From contig NC_073694.1 of assembly GCF_029784165.1 (NCBI RefSeq), positions 30,733,506 through 30,797,505 on the forward strand: DNA of 64,000 nucleotides. Reading direction: 5' to 3'. Origin of the DNA: Wyeomyia smithii (lineage: Eukaryota; Arthropoda; Insecta; Diptera; Culicidae). This document shows positions 30,389 through 42,926 of this stretch, piece by piece. The number at the start of each line of letters is the position of its first letter. The first letter of the stretch is position 1. A program made the position numbers and the translations under genes. The notes beneath the pieces were generated by a model. That model had not been told where the DNA came from, did no database searches, and saw only the letters and a program-made list of their open reading frames with translations.

Positions 30389-32799
30389 AATCAAAATTGC
30401 ATAAAAAAGTAGTCAATTGTCGTGTGGAACTGATGTCACTTTTTCATTGACAATAACACTCAATGCTAATCAATCAAGAAAAAGATTTTAAGAATGTTAG
30501 ATTGGTATTCACTGTTACTAGAGATCGTTGGCGATGTGATTTTTTCCTGTTTCTAGGTCCGGTTGCTTTGAGATGAAAATATACATCTGGCTGCTATTTT
30601 ATTAATTTAAAAGAAAAATCGACCTGCATGCATTATAATGCCCAGAATTACAACAAAATTGTTTGCGCTTTAAACTCTGAACTTCCTGAAGCAGAATATT
30701 GCGGAGTCTTATTTGAAACGTGAACTTACTGGGTCAAGGATAACTATTACTGTACAGTGTGAAACTCATCTTTGTTAAACTATACTGTGAAGCTGAGTAC
30801 ATACGCAAACGAGGTTACCAATCATTTCTGCTGAGCTAACAGTTCAATAGTTTTGCGTTTTGTTGCTCATTTTTTAATCATCAGTTCAGGCCGGTTCGGG
30901 ACCCTTACTTCTATGTTTGCGCTCGCAAAGCACACGAAAGATCGATCTGATCTGACTCCATCGAAGTAATGCAATGTGCATACCCGTTTGCCTACATCTA
31001 GTCGCGTTTCCTGTGTGATGGCGATAGCAGATAGTGATTACAGTTTTTTTTGTTTCTTTGCGCTACCGTGAGAGGAATCAAACTCAGGTAAAACCAGTTA
31101 GTAAGTTTCTGTCATTGCTATGGCACCTGCAGCCGGACTCCTATTTCATTCCAAGTTGCGGGCCTGTGTGTGTGTGTGAGTGTATGTTCCTCGGCACAGC
31201 ACTTGGCTATTAGCGTTGCGGCGACAGCCTCCGCGCAATGGATATGAATTATTTCTTCACATCTAACCGCGATCTGCAAACAACTTTCTCTCGCACCACC
31301 GATGAAGCTGGTAAAGCTTTTCGATTTGGGGGTTGGAATTTCGAGAGTGGTGTTTACTTAATAGATAGATGTTGCGTAGATGTAAATGTGTGGGGATTGG
31401 AAATGCAATGGAACAGTTAGGTGTACGATACTTTAAAGACTCTGTTCCTTTAATGTATACAATTAACTCAATTTACATGTCACTGCTTAGAATAAATCCT
31501 TAGAAACGCACAAAAATGAACTTCAAATGTTTGCTAACAAAAAAAACTAGATATTAGAAGTACTTTTGTGTGTATTTTTAGGCAGAGCAGCTTAGAAAAC
31601 GTAATTCAGTTGATTTTGGGCATGGTAAAATAACCTTGTAGAGAACCAAAGTCAGAAGTGGTCAGCAATGATCCACTGGATCATCCTGAAGTTACGAATT
31701 GATGGTGAAGTTTTTGCAGCAGTCGCTTCAAAACATGGAAGCAATTCACACGCATACAAATTGCCAGTGCAGGAAACCTGTGCGCTTACCATTGCAAACT
31801 TATCCCATGTTCATCCCAACTTCAAGGCGGCGTACGATTCAGTTACGGTTTCGAGTAAGGCTTTGAGGTTGAGGGCACGCTGCTTATACTCACTATCGCT
31901 TGAACGGACATCCGTTCTGTCTTGATTTTCAAATATGTAGTTTAATAACTCAACATAACGTGGCCAAAGTTTTTCCTGCTAGATGGTTAACCTGCCAACT
32001 TCAGGGAATTGCTTCCAGGAAACGCGTTACTTATAAAGATCTAAAAAAATTTAAAAAACACATTCATTGAAGTCTCTTAGCTGACATATTTTTTCCACTG
32101 TCACGCAATTTAATCAATACGTATTAACGTACACTAGCGCTATGCTCCGACATTCGTTGCTCGTGAAAGTCTCGCCGGTTTTCTGACTCTCGACGTCATT
32201 CATTCATGTTTAAACACTTGGCAATAAGGCCATGTTTGCATTCTTTTCGTGCCATTCGTGATCCGCTACATGCTTTGTTAGAATGACTTGTTCAATGCTT
32301 CCCCGCTAGTCGATTCTAGCGTTCCAATAATGCAAACTTGCTTGTAGAGGCAATTCGCCCAACCCAGGCCTGGTTTCCAGGCACACTAATCTGACACTCG
32401 CTAATCCATTCACTCGGTCATTTTTAGCTGGCCCAACTGCTGCCTTCTAGGTGCAGATTTCGATTCGCAATCTGTTCTAGGTATGTTATGTGATATGCTC
32501 CCCAATGGTGCCCCTCCAGCTACCGGTTCATACCTCACTGAAAACAGAACCGCTGGAACGTGCTGCAAATGGTCATACCAAACAAACGGATGAACGCTTG
32601 CATATGTATTTGGGGACAAGTATCACTTTACAACTATGTAAGCGAGTAATAACGAAATCGTCACCGTCCCCACCGTGCCACTTCCCGCAGGGATCGAGTC
32701 ACCTGCCACCAGCAGTGCACTACGCAGCACCTGCGGCGGCCACTCGCTGTACAACCGGTGGTCAATTAACGAAATAGTATACACTAACAAGTGCCTTGC
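30389..32799. other. Long spacer, no supported gene
   Basis: A GT-repeat lies near 31165-31185. A short frame at 31238 (MDMNYFFTSNRD...) is followed by a possible donor, but its phase does not match the later start exon. Frames at 31668-31925 lack support. Confidence 0.4.
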
Positions 32800-33254
32800 T
32801 GTTGGAGCTCCCAGCCAAGCCTAGGCTCACTCTGGCCGTCACTTGTTGTGTAAGTGGGAGACAACACCGACCGCTGCGCTGGTCGAGCGAGCCGATTGAG
32901 AGTGGACCCGCCACTAGAGTATTGCGTCAGCGTGCGGGAAATAGTCGCCAGTCGAACGTCGAACAGGTCGCGTATAATCGCACTCTCCGGTGATACAGGC
33001 GGACTAAAGATTACCGAACGGGAGCACTGGTAGCGCCGTGGCAGGTTCAGTGGACTTTTCGCGCAAAACCCTACAACCTCGGGGAAGCCGCGTTCAATAG
33101 AGTATTTTGTGCGTCGCGATTCGCAGCAATTTGAGGAATTTGAAATCAACCGCGCTGGTTTTTCGGCATTTGTATGAGTGCAACTATTGAATCGCTGAAA
33201 AGAAGTGAAAAAATATACGGCAAAACTAGCCTCCCGCGGATACTTCATTCGTCT
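32800..33254 (+). promoter_or_regulatory. Candidate noncoding first exon (leader 2) and promoter
   Basis: A GC-rich island in AT-rich DNA with many CG dinucleotides. Short conflicting frames occur on both strands. It ends at a good donor (TCGTCT, then gtaagg at 33255). This is the pattern of an alternative 5' untranslated exon. Start site not resolved. Confidence 0.4.
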
Positions 33255-33955
33255 GTAAGGAACATCTCATACGTTCACACACATACCTTCATACTTACCA
33301 TCACAGGCTGAGTGAGAGACAGAGCTAAGTGAAAGATACCTGTGCAATTGGTGGAGAAAACGTGATTCCTAGGTTTACCAAACTGCAGCCATCCGCACAC
33401 CACTACGCTAGCAGCAGCAGCAGAGTCGAAAAAGAGAACAACACAGAAACCGCCATAATTGCGATGTTTTTCTTGTGTTACTGCAGCAGCGAACCGATGG
33501 AGCAACGCCAGAGTAGTGTTTATTATCATTAGAAACGATTTTCGTTTATGAATGATTTTGTAACAGGTCCGGAGCCAGCTTTCAGCTTTAGTCTCAGTAG
33601 AATTTTTTTTTCATGACGTTAACGAACGACAGAAGTGAAACAAAGTAGTGATGTCCGGTGCTGATTTGTGATTGTGTCAAATAGGGAATTGTCAGCTTCG
33701 GAACTGCGTTACCTAGGCACCGAGGAACGGCAGGCGCTCGGGCTACTTGACCGTAAGATTTTATTTTTGTATCTATATTCAATCTTGAATTTGGTCGCAA
33801 TGAAAACTTAGAGTTTAAGTATCTTATTTACTACATAGATTTGAATACTTTTCCGGTTTGTCATCAAAGTTGAGAACTGATTACTCTCTAAAAAGAATGT
33901 ATTTCAGCAATGAAAAGTAAATCATGCTAAAGCACTGCTATGCATTTGCTTTAAT
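33255..33955. other. Spacer with a GCAGCA-rich patch
   Basis: Nothing gene-like. GCAGCAGCAG occurs near 33411-33421. Confidence 0.35.
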
Positions 33956-35150
33956 TTTCATATGTTCAAGGAACTAAAAATCGTTTTAACCGGGTTGTCG
34001 TCCGGCATCCTTGCGACGTGTGCGGCCCACTGCAATCTGTTAATTTTAATCAGATGTGCAATGGGAGTCTCTCCTAGCAGCACGTGCAGCTCATGGTTCA
34101 TGCGTATATGCCATTCTCCGCCTTCAGTCTGTACTCCACTGTAGATGGTTCGCAGCACCTTCCGTTCGAAAACTTCAAGAGCGCTGAGGTCCTTTGAGAG
34201 CAGTGTTGTCGTCTCTTGCCCATAGAGGACCACCGTCTCACTAGTGTTTTGTACAGCTTCAGCTTCATACGGCGGCGCACTCAAATGGATTTCTGCGTCT
34301 TACAAAGTGCAAAGTGGGCACGATTTCCCGCTTGTATCCGTTTCCGGATCTCCTTGCTGTTGTTGTTGTCAGCGGTCACCAGCGATCCTACGTACACGAA
34401 CTCGTCTACCACCTCAAGCTCATCGCCGTCTACGATGATCCGGGGTGGGAGGCTAACATTTTTCCCCTTGAAGCCTCTCATATATTTTGTTTTTGACGCA
34501 TTGATCAGCAGTCCAATACGCTTAGCGTTTTAGTCTGGTGTAGCTTTCCTCCACCGTCGCAAAATTTCGTGCTATGATGTCGAACTCATCAGCGAAACCT
34601 TTGAGCTGAACCCGATTCGTGAAAATAGTATCACTCATGTCGATGCCCATTCTTCGTAGAACACTTTCGACATGACTCGAAGGGACCTGAAAGCTTCCCC
34701 AAAACACGCACGTTACACATCACACGATTCATGGTAGCCTTGATCAGCCGCGTCAGTTTATCCGGGAAAATATCCTCGTTCTCGTGCATGATCTGCCATA
34801 GCTGTTTTCGATCAACTGTATTTTATAAGCAGCGTTGATGAGCATAATGCTACGATAGTTGCAGCACTCTAGCTTGGCGCCCTTCTTATAGTCGGGGGAG
34901 ACGATTCCCTCCATCTACTCTTCTGGCATTTTTTTTTTTCTTCCCAGATCTCGGAAATGACCCAGTGCAGTCCTCCCGCAAGTGTTTCTTCATCATGTTT
35001 GTAGAGCTCACCCGGTTGGTGGCTTTGTTGTTCTCCAGTGGGATCCTGTTGCCACCCGAGATGTTAACCGATGTACAGTTCCATGTTCCGAGCTTCCAAT
35101 CGGTGTCCTTTATTCGTCGCCTAGGTCGTTGCCGATTGTTCCGATCCGTT
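33956..35150 (-). mobile_element. APE-type LINE fragment, RT middle to 3' end
   Basis: On the minus strand and in several frames: CCNYRSIMLINAAYKI, then GFADEFDIIAR (a decayed FADD box), DEFVYVGSLVTADNN and RTIYSGVQTEGGEWHIRMNHEL, ending with LQWAAHVARMPDDNPVK. This is the usual C-terminal half of an insect RTE/Jockey-like LINE. It is full of frameshifts. Confidence 0.7.
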
Positions 35151-35199
35151 TCTTCATCTTGAATATTGGTAATAAAGTGTTTTGTGCCATGTCACCTTA

Positions 35200-35990
35200 C
35201 TAAGGTGGCGATGGCTAGTCTCGTGACGGGGCTGTTCCTCGTCCACGATTCATGTCCGTAGAGCGCCGGGAGAATCAGTGTATTGTAGGCGCAAATTTCG
35301 TGCAGATCTGTAGGCTGCGGGAACTAAACTGGCTACGCAATCGGCATTAAGCTCTGTTCGCTGCCGCAATACGTCTCTTCACTTAGCGGTTCACCTCGTT
35401 ATCGCACGTTATGAGTGTTCGAAGATTTCTTCGAAAGTATATCTATCCATCGCCACCGCAGCACCAATGCCTGTAGGACTCTCTGCCAGCTACCTGCTCT
35501 TCTGAGATTCGTAAAAACCTCCTCCTCAGCGCTACGATTAACACCGACGATGTCGATATCATCCGCAAAGCCTAGAAGCATGTGAGTCTTCGTGATAATG
35601 GTGCCACTCCTCTGCACACCTACCTTTCGTACAGTACCTTCCAAGGCTATCCAACGTCAAAAACGCGTCCGAATTTTCACCCGCTGTTAAGAGTCGCATG
35701 TATCAGCACAGCATAATCCGTTTTACTGGAAAAACATGTTCAACTTGTTGCGTTTCACTGAATCGTACGCCGCTTCGAAGTCTATGAATGAACCTCTGAT
35801 CCGTTGTAGATCATCCCGCTTGAAAACCACACTGGTATTCACCAACAAAGGCTTCCTGCAACTGCCTCAGTCTATGGAACAGGATGCGAAAGAGAGCTTT
35901 ATATGCAGAATTGAAGAGGGTTATACCTTGATAGCTACTAGAAGCGAGTCTGTGTTACCTGTTCCCTGTCTATGACCAACAGCACAAAAC
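35200..35990 (-). mobile_element. Second fragment of the same LINE family, RT core
   Basis: Reads LRQLQEAFVGEYQCGFQAGR, then a decayed middle, then MLLGFADDIDIVGVNRSAEE with an intact FADD box, and LILPALYGHESWT. It overlaps the first fragment in content, so these are two insertions or a duplicated one, both on the minus strand. Confidence 0.65.
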
Positions 35991-36255
35991 ATGAATATTT
36001 GACTGGTGACTAATCTATCGATCTTAATACTAATTAGAGGGGATCGAGGCTAATTTTAATCACAGTTTTCGGCAAGCTAAAATTTCGAGAAATTTGATTG
36101 AATTATAATCGAATCAAATTTAAAAGTTATTATTTTTTTTGAAAAATGAGCCAGTCAAATCTTTAATACGCCATTTCAAATTGTTATTCTTAAGAAAATA
36201 CAGTCAGGTTTTTTACGCGTTTTATTACGAGGCGGTCTTTTTTAAACAACAACGG

Positions 36256-36433
36256 TACAAGATATCAACCTCATTTCAATCACGTTTTCCTGTTTCAGAA
36301 CAGAAGTAATCATATAGGGTAACGACCCCATGATTCGCCCACTTTACAAGATATCAACCTCATTTCAATCACGTTTTCCTGTTTTAGAACAGAAGTAATC
36401 ATATAGGGTAACGACCCCATAATTCGCCCACTT
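36256..36433. repeat. Tandem duplication, two units of 89 bp
   Basis: Both units begin TACAAGATATCAACCTC and run to ATTCGCCCACTTTA with two base differences. Each carries the left end of the inner TAGGGTAA MITE, so the duplication includes that end. Confidence 0.85.
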
Positions 36434-36628
36434 TATCCGAGTACCCAAAATTCGCCCATCTATCTTTTTATATTGTTCGCAATATAGTGCCAACTCTTAG
36501 AACCGTGTTTAAACATAAAAAAGAAACAGCTGATATTGAAAATAAACTATTATTTGGCATAATTCAATAACAAACCCCGTAAACAATTTGTTGATTAGTG
36601 GGGGGCGAATTATGGGTCCCTTACCCTA
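36404..36628. mobile_element. Short MITE with TAGGGTAA ends
   Basis: Left TAGGGTAACGACCCCATAAT and the inverted right TATGGGTCCCTTACCCTA. 225 bp and noncoding. Confidence 0.7.
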
Positions 36629-36869
36629 TCAGTTAAAAAAATAACAATTTTATAAATTTAGTATTTAGTATATTTAGTAGAACTTTAAACTTTTTATCTA
36701 CATTATTTTCTCAACTCAGTTCAGTTTTTTTACGCGGTTCCATACAAATTTGGAACTTGTCCCCCGTGTAAAAAAAAACCTTACTGTTTATCATATATCA
36801 TGCCAAATGCAGTATTGTGCATTATTAAAAATCGGAACCAATTCCGTGTTTTGAGAAAATAACCTAATA

Positions 36870-37424
36870 CAGATCGGAGTCGATTATCCGGAGTATCGAA
36901 AAAAAAAAATCACTCTAGACAATAGAGTTTTCCGGATAATCTTATCACAAAAAAATATTCAGATTTGCGATCAATGAACCTAATACAACTGTATTCTTAT
37001 TTTATTTTACTTGTATGATGCAGTGGCGAAGGCAGAAATTATTTTCATGGAAAAGGAAGAAAGATGAAGTCTTGAGAACCAAAAAAATACTAATTAGACA
37101 TTGATTGATTTCATTTTACTCGGACATGCCTAAATATGCCGTAAGGGACAGAAATGGTAACAAATATTCCAAAAAGGATAGAAAAGGAAAAATTCCGAAA
37201 TGAAAAGTAGAAACTAACAGAAAAAATAACACAATGCAACAATTTGTTTGGCCTTGGCTTTTATGTATGATTTTTTGATGAAGTTTGAGGCAAAACCAAA
37301 TTTCCCTGAGTTTGAACATATTTCAACAATGGCGCCATTTTAAATTTATGAGATATCGGAAATTTTCGATGTTTTTTCGACGACATTTTGTTTTAAAGCT
37401 AAATATCAAAATTTGAGGAGTTTG
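36870..37424 (+). repeat. Left arm, outer segment of the palindromic element
   Basis: Pairs with 53616-53335 inverted: shared text includes GGCAAAACCAAATTTCCCTG, TTCGATGTTTTTTCGACGAC and AAATATCAAAATTTGAGGAG, with roughly one difference in six. It ends at the target duplication of the LOA-like LINE 2. Confidence 0.8.
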
Positions 37425-37689
37425 TCCACCTATTTTTTTTTTCCTGTTGGGTACATTTTCCACTGCGACCAGAGATTTGATCTTTTGTGGCGGGCCCCTA
37501 TTTGATGTAAGCCTTATCAGGGTGTCGTACCACTATTAGGTTGAATGGTTTCCACTTGCTGAATATAGGCATCGTCCCAATAAGCTATTATTGAACGAAT
37601 AAAGTTCACTGCCTTATTGGGAGAAGTCATCTAGATATCTAATGGTTGTATTACGTGTTTATCAAAGAATTGCTTCCTCTTTTAAGAGA

Positions 37690-38463
37690 GTGCTTCACAG
37701 TCACATAATAAATGTTCCGAGGTTTCTTTATCTAGGTTACAAAAGCTAAAGGCATCATTTTGCAATTTACCTATCTGTTTAAAGTAATATTTACTTGGGC
37801 AGTGTCCCGTTACAAGGCCACTGAAGGTACATAAGTCTTTTTTTGAGATACTGAGCAATCGCTGGGTTACTGTTTTTTGGGGTGCAATAAATTTTTTCGA
37901 TTGTCGAGCTGAATTATTGTTTTTCCAAATGTTTTCTATCATTGATTGTTCCCACTTCTTAAGTTCCATTTTGAGGGCACATTCTGAGAACCCACAAAAC
38001 GGTTCAGGCCCTATGAACAACTGCATTGATCCATTTCTCGCCAACAGATCAGCTTTTTCATTCCCTTCAATGCCGCAATGCCCAGGTACCCAGAATAAGT
38101 TTACTTTACTTTTTTTTAGCCACCTGCTGTAGCAATTGAATACAATACCATACTAATTTCGAAGAACAGGAAACGGACTTCAGTGCTTTTAGTGCAGCTT
38201 GACTATCCGAAAAAATGCATATGCCTTTGAAGGAGTACTTCGAATTGCTCCAGTGATGGATATTGTGGCAAGTCTTTGCAACTTTTCCAGCTTCTTTTGA
38301 GCATACCTGACATTTGTTTTTGGCCACCATACTAAGGACGCATATGTTATTCTGGGTCTAGAGATAGCTGTATAGATCCAATAGATCAACTTTGGCTTCA
38401 ATCCCCATTTGTTACCAAAGGTTTTTTTACTGATCCATAAGGCACTTGTAGCCTTATTTATTA
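37690..38463 (-). pseudogene. RT C-terminal and RNase H-tail region of LOA-like LINE 2
   Basis: Reads GLKPKLIYWIYTAISRPRIT, LEKLQRLATISITGAIRSTP, then a deleted and frameshifted RNase H region, FWVPGHCGIEGNEKADLLAR, GLVTGHCPSKYYFKQIGK and ETSEHLLCDCEAL. Related to, but diverged from, LINE 1 at 27400. Confidence 0.8.
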
Positions 38464-38705
38464 TTTTTTGCCAGTGGTGGGCACCGCTAACCGAAAATTC
38501 AGCGATGCTAATCGCTAAGTCGCTAACCGGAAAATATAGCTCGATAATCGCTCAACGCTAAACCCACATTAGCGGAACTTTCGCTAATCGCTAACTTTTT
38601 AATATGAAAATAGTCATATCGCTATATTTATTGCTCGTGTTTTGTAAGATTTGGACCACTTTGATCTGTTTTGGTTAAACAAACGAAAACAATTACTTTT
38701 TAAAC

Positions 38706-40547
38706 TTGAACCAAGGAAATTTAACTCGGAATCACCTTGGACGCGTGCTTGATTTGGTATTTAACACCTCTGGTTGCGAAATCTCCGTTGATGAGTGTGT
38801 TGTCCCGATGCTACCCGTTGATGTACACCATCCCCCCCTGACAATTTCTACTACTAACTTGTGTAAAGCGATTGCCTGTTCTAGTGACACACCCGTGAGG
38901 CGGGAATTAAACTACAGTAGAATCGATTTTGAAGCTTTTAATGCTTTTATTTCAAGCATTGACTGGCCAGCACTGTTAAACAGTAATGATGTGGACTTGA
39001 TGGCAGCAAACTTCTGCTCAGTTGTTGGTTCATGGCTTAGAGAAAATTTACCATTTGTGAAACAGCCTTCCACTCCAGTTTGGAGTAATCACAGCTTAAG
39101 AGTTTTAAAGCGTAAACGAAACGCATGCCTGCGCAGGCTTCGCCGTTTGCGGTCTTACGAATCTAAACAAAATTTTAAACGCTCAAGTGAAGAAATTATG
39201 GGTTAAACTCTAGTCTTTACAAATCATACGTTCTGGGAGTTCAAACAGACTTGCGCAGAAATCCGAAAAAAAATTGGAATTTCGTTAATTCAAAACGGAA
39301 AAGTCGCTCATCTCCTTCGGACTTCTATTTGGAGGAAGTGGTATCCTGCTCGGACTCTGTCTCTTGTGAGCTTTTTGCGAAGTTTTTCTCCTCGGTATTT
39401 GCCACGGATTGTGCCTCAAATAACGATGCTCGGCGTGCTGCGGCTAATGTGCCAGCCGACCTTGTTGATCTTGACATTTTTGAAGACACGCATGACATGA
39501 TTACTACCACCGCTAAGAAACTTAAATGTTCGTACACTGTTGGTCCCGACGGAATACCGGCCGTTCTTTAGTGCCGTTATATTGGTATTCTGGCTGCACC
39601 ACTTTGCACAATTTTCACCCAATTTTTGGCTCAAGGGATGTTTCCTGCGGTATGGAAGCACTCCTATATGTTTCCGGTTTTTAAAAGTGGTGATCGACGA
39701 AATGTCAATAACTACCGTGGAATAACTAATCTGTCAACTGCGTCTAAATTGTTCGAGATCATTGTAAGCTCTATTGTATTGAATTGCACACGCAACTACA
39801 TTTCTTCGGACCAGTATGGTTTTGTTCCTGGGCGATCTGTAACAACAAATCCGATGGATTTGACGTCGAATTGCATTTCTGAACTCGAACGGAACGTACA
39901 GGTTGACGTTATTTACACTGACCTCAAAGCTGCCTTCGACCGAATTGATCATCGAATACTGCTGAAAAAAGTTTCCCGTCTTGGTGCTTCATCACGGTTC
40001 GTTAAATGGCTTGAATCATTCCTGTGCAATAGAATTTTGCAAGTTAAGCTTGGATCAGGTGTATCGTCTGCGTTCATGAACAAGTCTGGCGTACCACATG
40101 GTAGTAACCTAGGACCGCTTCTTTTCATTATTTTCTTCAATGACGTTGCCGATTCACTTGGGATTGGTTGCAGATTAGTTTACGCCGATGATTTAAAAAT
40201 TTACTTGACGATTCGCACCATCGAGGATTGTTATCGTCTACAATCACTTTTAAATACCTTTGTGACGTGGTGTAAACTAAACTCGCTAATTCTAAGTACT
40301 GCTAAATGTGAAGTGATAGCCTTTCACCGCATCGAACGGCCAATACTTTTTGATTATGCTGTCGACGGAGAAGTGCTGCGCAGAGTAGATGACGTCAACG
40401 ACCTTGAAGTTATACTTGACAGAAAGCTGACCTTCGATAGTCACCGTGCTGCAATTGTTTCGAAAGCAAGTCGGCAATTAGGATTCATCGCAAAAATTGG
40501 ACGTGACTTCAAGGATCCCCATTGTCTGAAAGCTTTATACTGCTCAC
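38706..40547 (+). pseudogene. Endonuclease end and reverse transcriptase of the Jockey/CR1-like LINE
   Basis: Three pieces: 38706-39206, then a frame change, 39251-39571, and 39626-40547. RT blocks in order: FPAVWKHSYMFPVFKSGDRR, NYRGITNLSTASKLFE, ISSDQYGFVPGRS, YTDLKAAFDRIDHRIL, SGVPHGSNLGPLLF and RLVYADDLKIYL with an intact YADD box. Two frameshifts disable it, but the RT core is well kept, so the insertion is not very old. Confidence 0.85.
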
Positions 40548-41226
40548 TAGAGATGGTCGGGTGCGGGTATTTTTACCCGAAACCCGTACCCGACGGGTTC
40601 GGGTCGGGTTTCGGGTAACGCCAAAAAATATTCTACGGGTTCGGGTCGGGTACGGGTAATCAAAAAACCAAGGCTTCGGGTTCGGGTCGGGTACGGGTTT
40701 GAAAAATTCTCAATTGGTCGGGTACGAGTCGGGTACGGGTAATTCAATTTTCGTGCATTGTGAGAATTCAATTTTTATCATTTCAAGCCTGGGTGTTTTC
40801 TTAATGTCGATAATCGATAAGATCGGAGAGAAAATCGCCCATCATCACTCAACGAGAGATCGTCCAATACCTATTCTGACAGTTGTCGGCAGTCTATGCA
40901 CCAAGGGAATGACATCATGCTATCGCTTTCTAATGTTAGATTGAATAGTTCTTCCTGCAACGGTTTTGATTTAAATAGAGTTTTTGTCGGGCTTTTTTCA
41001 TAACTGTCAGGAAAACCGCGGAGCATTGCACAGTGGGGCGACTTAATACAAATGCTTGCCAAGTAAAAAAAAAAGTGTCGATAAATACGACAAAAATATG
41101 GTATATACTTAATTTTGGGGTGCTGAACACGAATCTCCATTCCACTTTTTATTTGGAGACGTTCATAAAGCACGTGACTTAATTTTTCATGATTTTTTAG
41201 CACTTCTCCCCTAACTTTTTTATTAA

Positions 41227-41468
41227 CCCTTTCCCGCTCATGGTGGCCCTAAAGCACCAAGAATTATAATCATCATATCTTGACATAAAATAGTTTGTTG
41301 TGCTTACGATTGTTCCATAAACTTGTATATGCTGCCTCAGAGCATCACTGGGCATTTTCTTCAAAATACTACAGTTGACAGTAATTTTTATTAGTCTATA
41401 AAGTGTTCAGTTTGAATTTTCTCGTAAAGCTATAAATCTCAATGCTAAACCTTGCGAGCGGGAGAGGG
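41227..41468. mobile_element. PiggyBac-like MITE inside hAT B
   Basis: TTAA lies at 41223-41226 and 41469-41472. The ends are CCCTTTCCCGCTC and the inverted CCCTCTCCCGCTC (12 of 13 match). TTAA duplication and CCC ends are the piggyBac signature. 242 bp and noncoding. It is the innermost layer of the stack. Confidence 0.85.
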
Positions 41469-41822
41469 TTAAACAGAATTATATGATCTTCAACCACAAG
41501 CAACACCACAGGGCGTCCTCTTTACAAAAACAGCTTACGTAGTTTTTGCACAACTCCTCAAATCAACCAAATTTCGCAAAAAAAATTGTTTTTATAAAAA
41601 TTAAAACAATATTATATATTATAATAGGTAATAAAAACTAACTACAAATCAACTTTTTCTTCGAGGCCAAAAAAAATCAAGCTATCATTGAAGCTGCAGA
41701 GCGTTTCAAAGTAATGATATTTTTTTTAAATATGTCAAAAAACGTCAGTATGCCGAGTTTTGCAAAGTTATAAAAAAATTAAATTTTATGATATTGCACC
41801 CAATTTTTGGACTTAAGCACTC

Positions 41823-41851
41823 AAATATTTATTTATTTATTTATTTATTTA
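41823..41851. repeat. ATTT microsatellite
   Basis: Six or seven TTTA units in hAT B. Confidence 0.8.
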
Positions 41852-42462
41852 GTATCTGTTTTTACAGATTTTTAGAATTTATCAATGACACCGAATCTAT
41901 ACCCAAAATTACAGATTTTTGGCAAATGCAGTGAATTATCAAATTTTTCTCAAGTTATAATCTATATTAATTTTGACCTTTTAAAATTCGTTTGACCCTT
42001 AAATGTGTTTATAAAACTCGTCGTTTATTTTAAACTTTACCAGACATGCACTTTTCATAGTGGACCGATTCCTTATAGTGGACCACCCGCCTGAAACTCT
42101 GGGTTCATTATCATTCGTTCACACGCACACTCGGTTCTAGCCTGGCTCCGGCCATCATCTCGAGAAACCACTCATGACAATCAGTGCATAAAATGTACGA
42201 GGTACCCAGGCATGTTGAACAAAAAAAATTAAAAAACAAAAAAAACAGGACGGGTCGGGTACCGGCAATTTCGGCGTTTTTTTCTATCGGGTACGGGTCG
42301 GGTACGGGTAGTTAGAATAGATATTTTTCGGGTTCGGGTCGGGTACGGGTATTTTAAACAAACCAGGCTTCGGGTTCGGGTTGGGTACGGGTTTGAAAAT
42401 TTTCGATGAGTCGGGTACGGGTCGGGTACGGGTAACAAATTTCCCATACCCGACCATCTCTA

Positions 42463-42926
42463 CTGCTCACTTGTACGACCCCTACTAAAAAACGGTTTGG
42501 AGTCCGCACCAGCTTTCATGGAACCTGCGCCTCGAGCGTATACAGAGACGTTTCATCCGATTGGCCCTGAAAGAACTACCTTGGCGTGATCCTACGAATC
42601 TGCCACCCTACCCGGATCGTTGCCGCCTGCTTGGACTAGACACTCTAGAGCACCGCCGCAAAGTACAACAGGCTGTATGCATTGCCAAGATTCTAAACGC
42701 TGAACTGGATTCCCCGAAGTTGCTGTCATTGATGAATTTCCGTGCATCTCTACGTATGCTGAAGCCCTCTTCGATGCTTTTGAACCAATTCCATCGCACG
42801 AACTATGGTTATTATGAACCTGTTGCCTTTTGTGAGAGAACATTCACGAGTGTCGAGCATCTTTTTGATTTTGGTGTACCTAGTCATATTTTTAAACGTA
42901 GGTTAACTAATTCTAGTTACTTTTAA
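42463..42926 (+). pseudogene. C-terminal domain of the Jockey/CR1-like LINE ORF2
   Basis: The frame continues from the RT across hAT B (LVRPLLKN), loses one base near 42495, and resumes as VWSPHQLSWNLRLERIQRRF and LALKELPWRDP. It ends FGVPSHIFKRRLTNSSYF at 42926. The VWSPH...LERIQRRF block is a standard post-RT motif of Jockey and CR1 LINEs. Confidence 0.8.

Larger units (their letters stand above)
36201..36786. mobile_element. Pogo-like MITE with ACGCGG module and an internal MITE
   Basis: Left end CAGTCAGGTTTTTTACGCG preceded by TA. Right end is the inverted AAAAAACCTTACTG at 36786. It contains an 89-bp tandem duplication (36256 and 36345) and the smaller MITE at 36404-36628. Confidence 0.65.
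40548..42462. mobile_element. hAT element B, inserted in the Jockey/CR1-like RT
   Basis: The ends TAGAGATGGTCGGGT are inverted repeats, and a perfect 8-bp duplication CTGCTCAC sits at 40540-40547 and 42463-42470. The first and last 200 bases are arrays of GGGTTCGGGTCGGGTACGGG units in inverted orientation. No transposase ORF in 1,915 bp. Reading across the target restores RT text on both sides (LKALYCS before, LVRPLL after). Confidence 0.94.

Noticed and set aside
31238..31420. ORF MDMNYFFTSNRD... with a possible donor after about 25 codons
   Set aside because: The donor leaves phase 1, which does not fit the only start exon seen later (phase 0), and I see no promoter or conserved motif.
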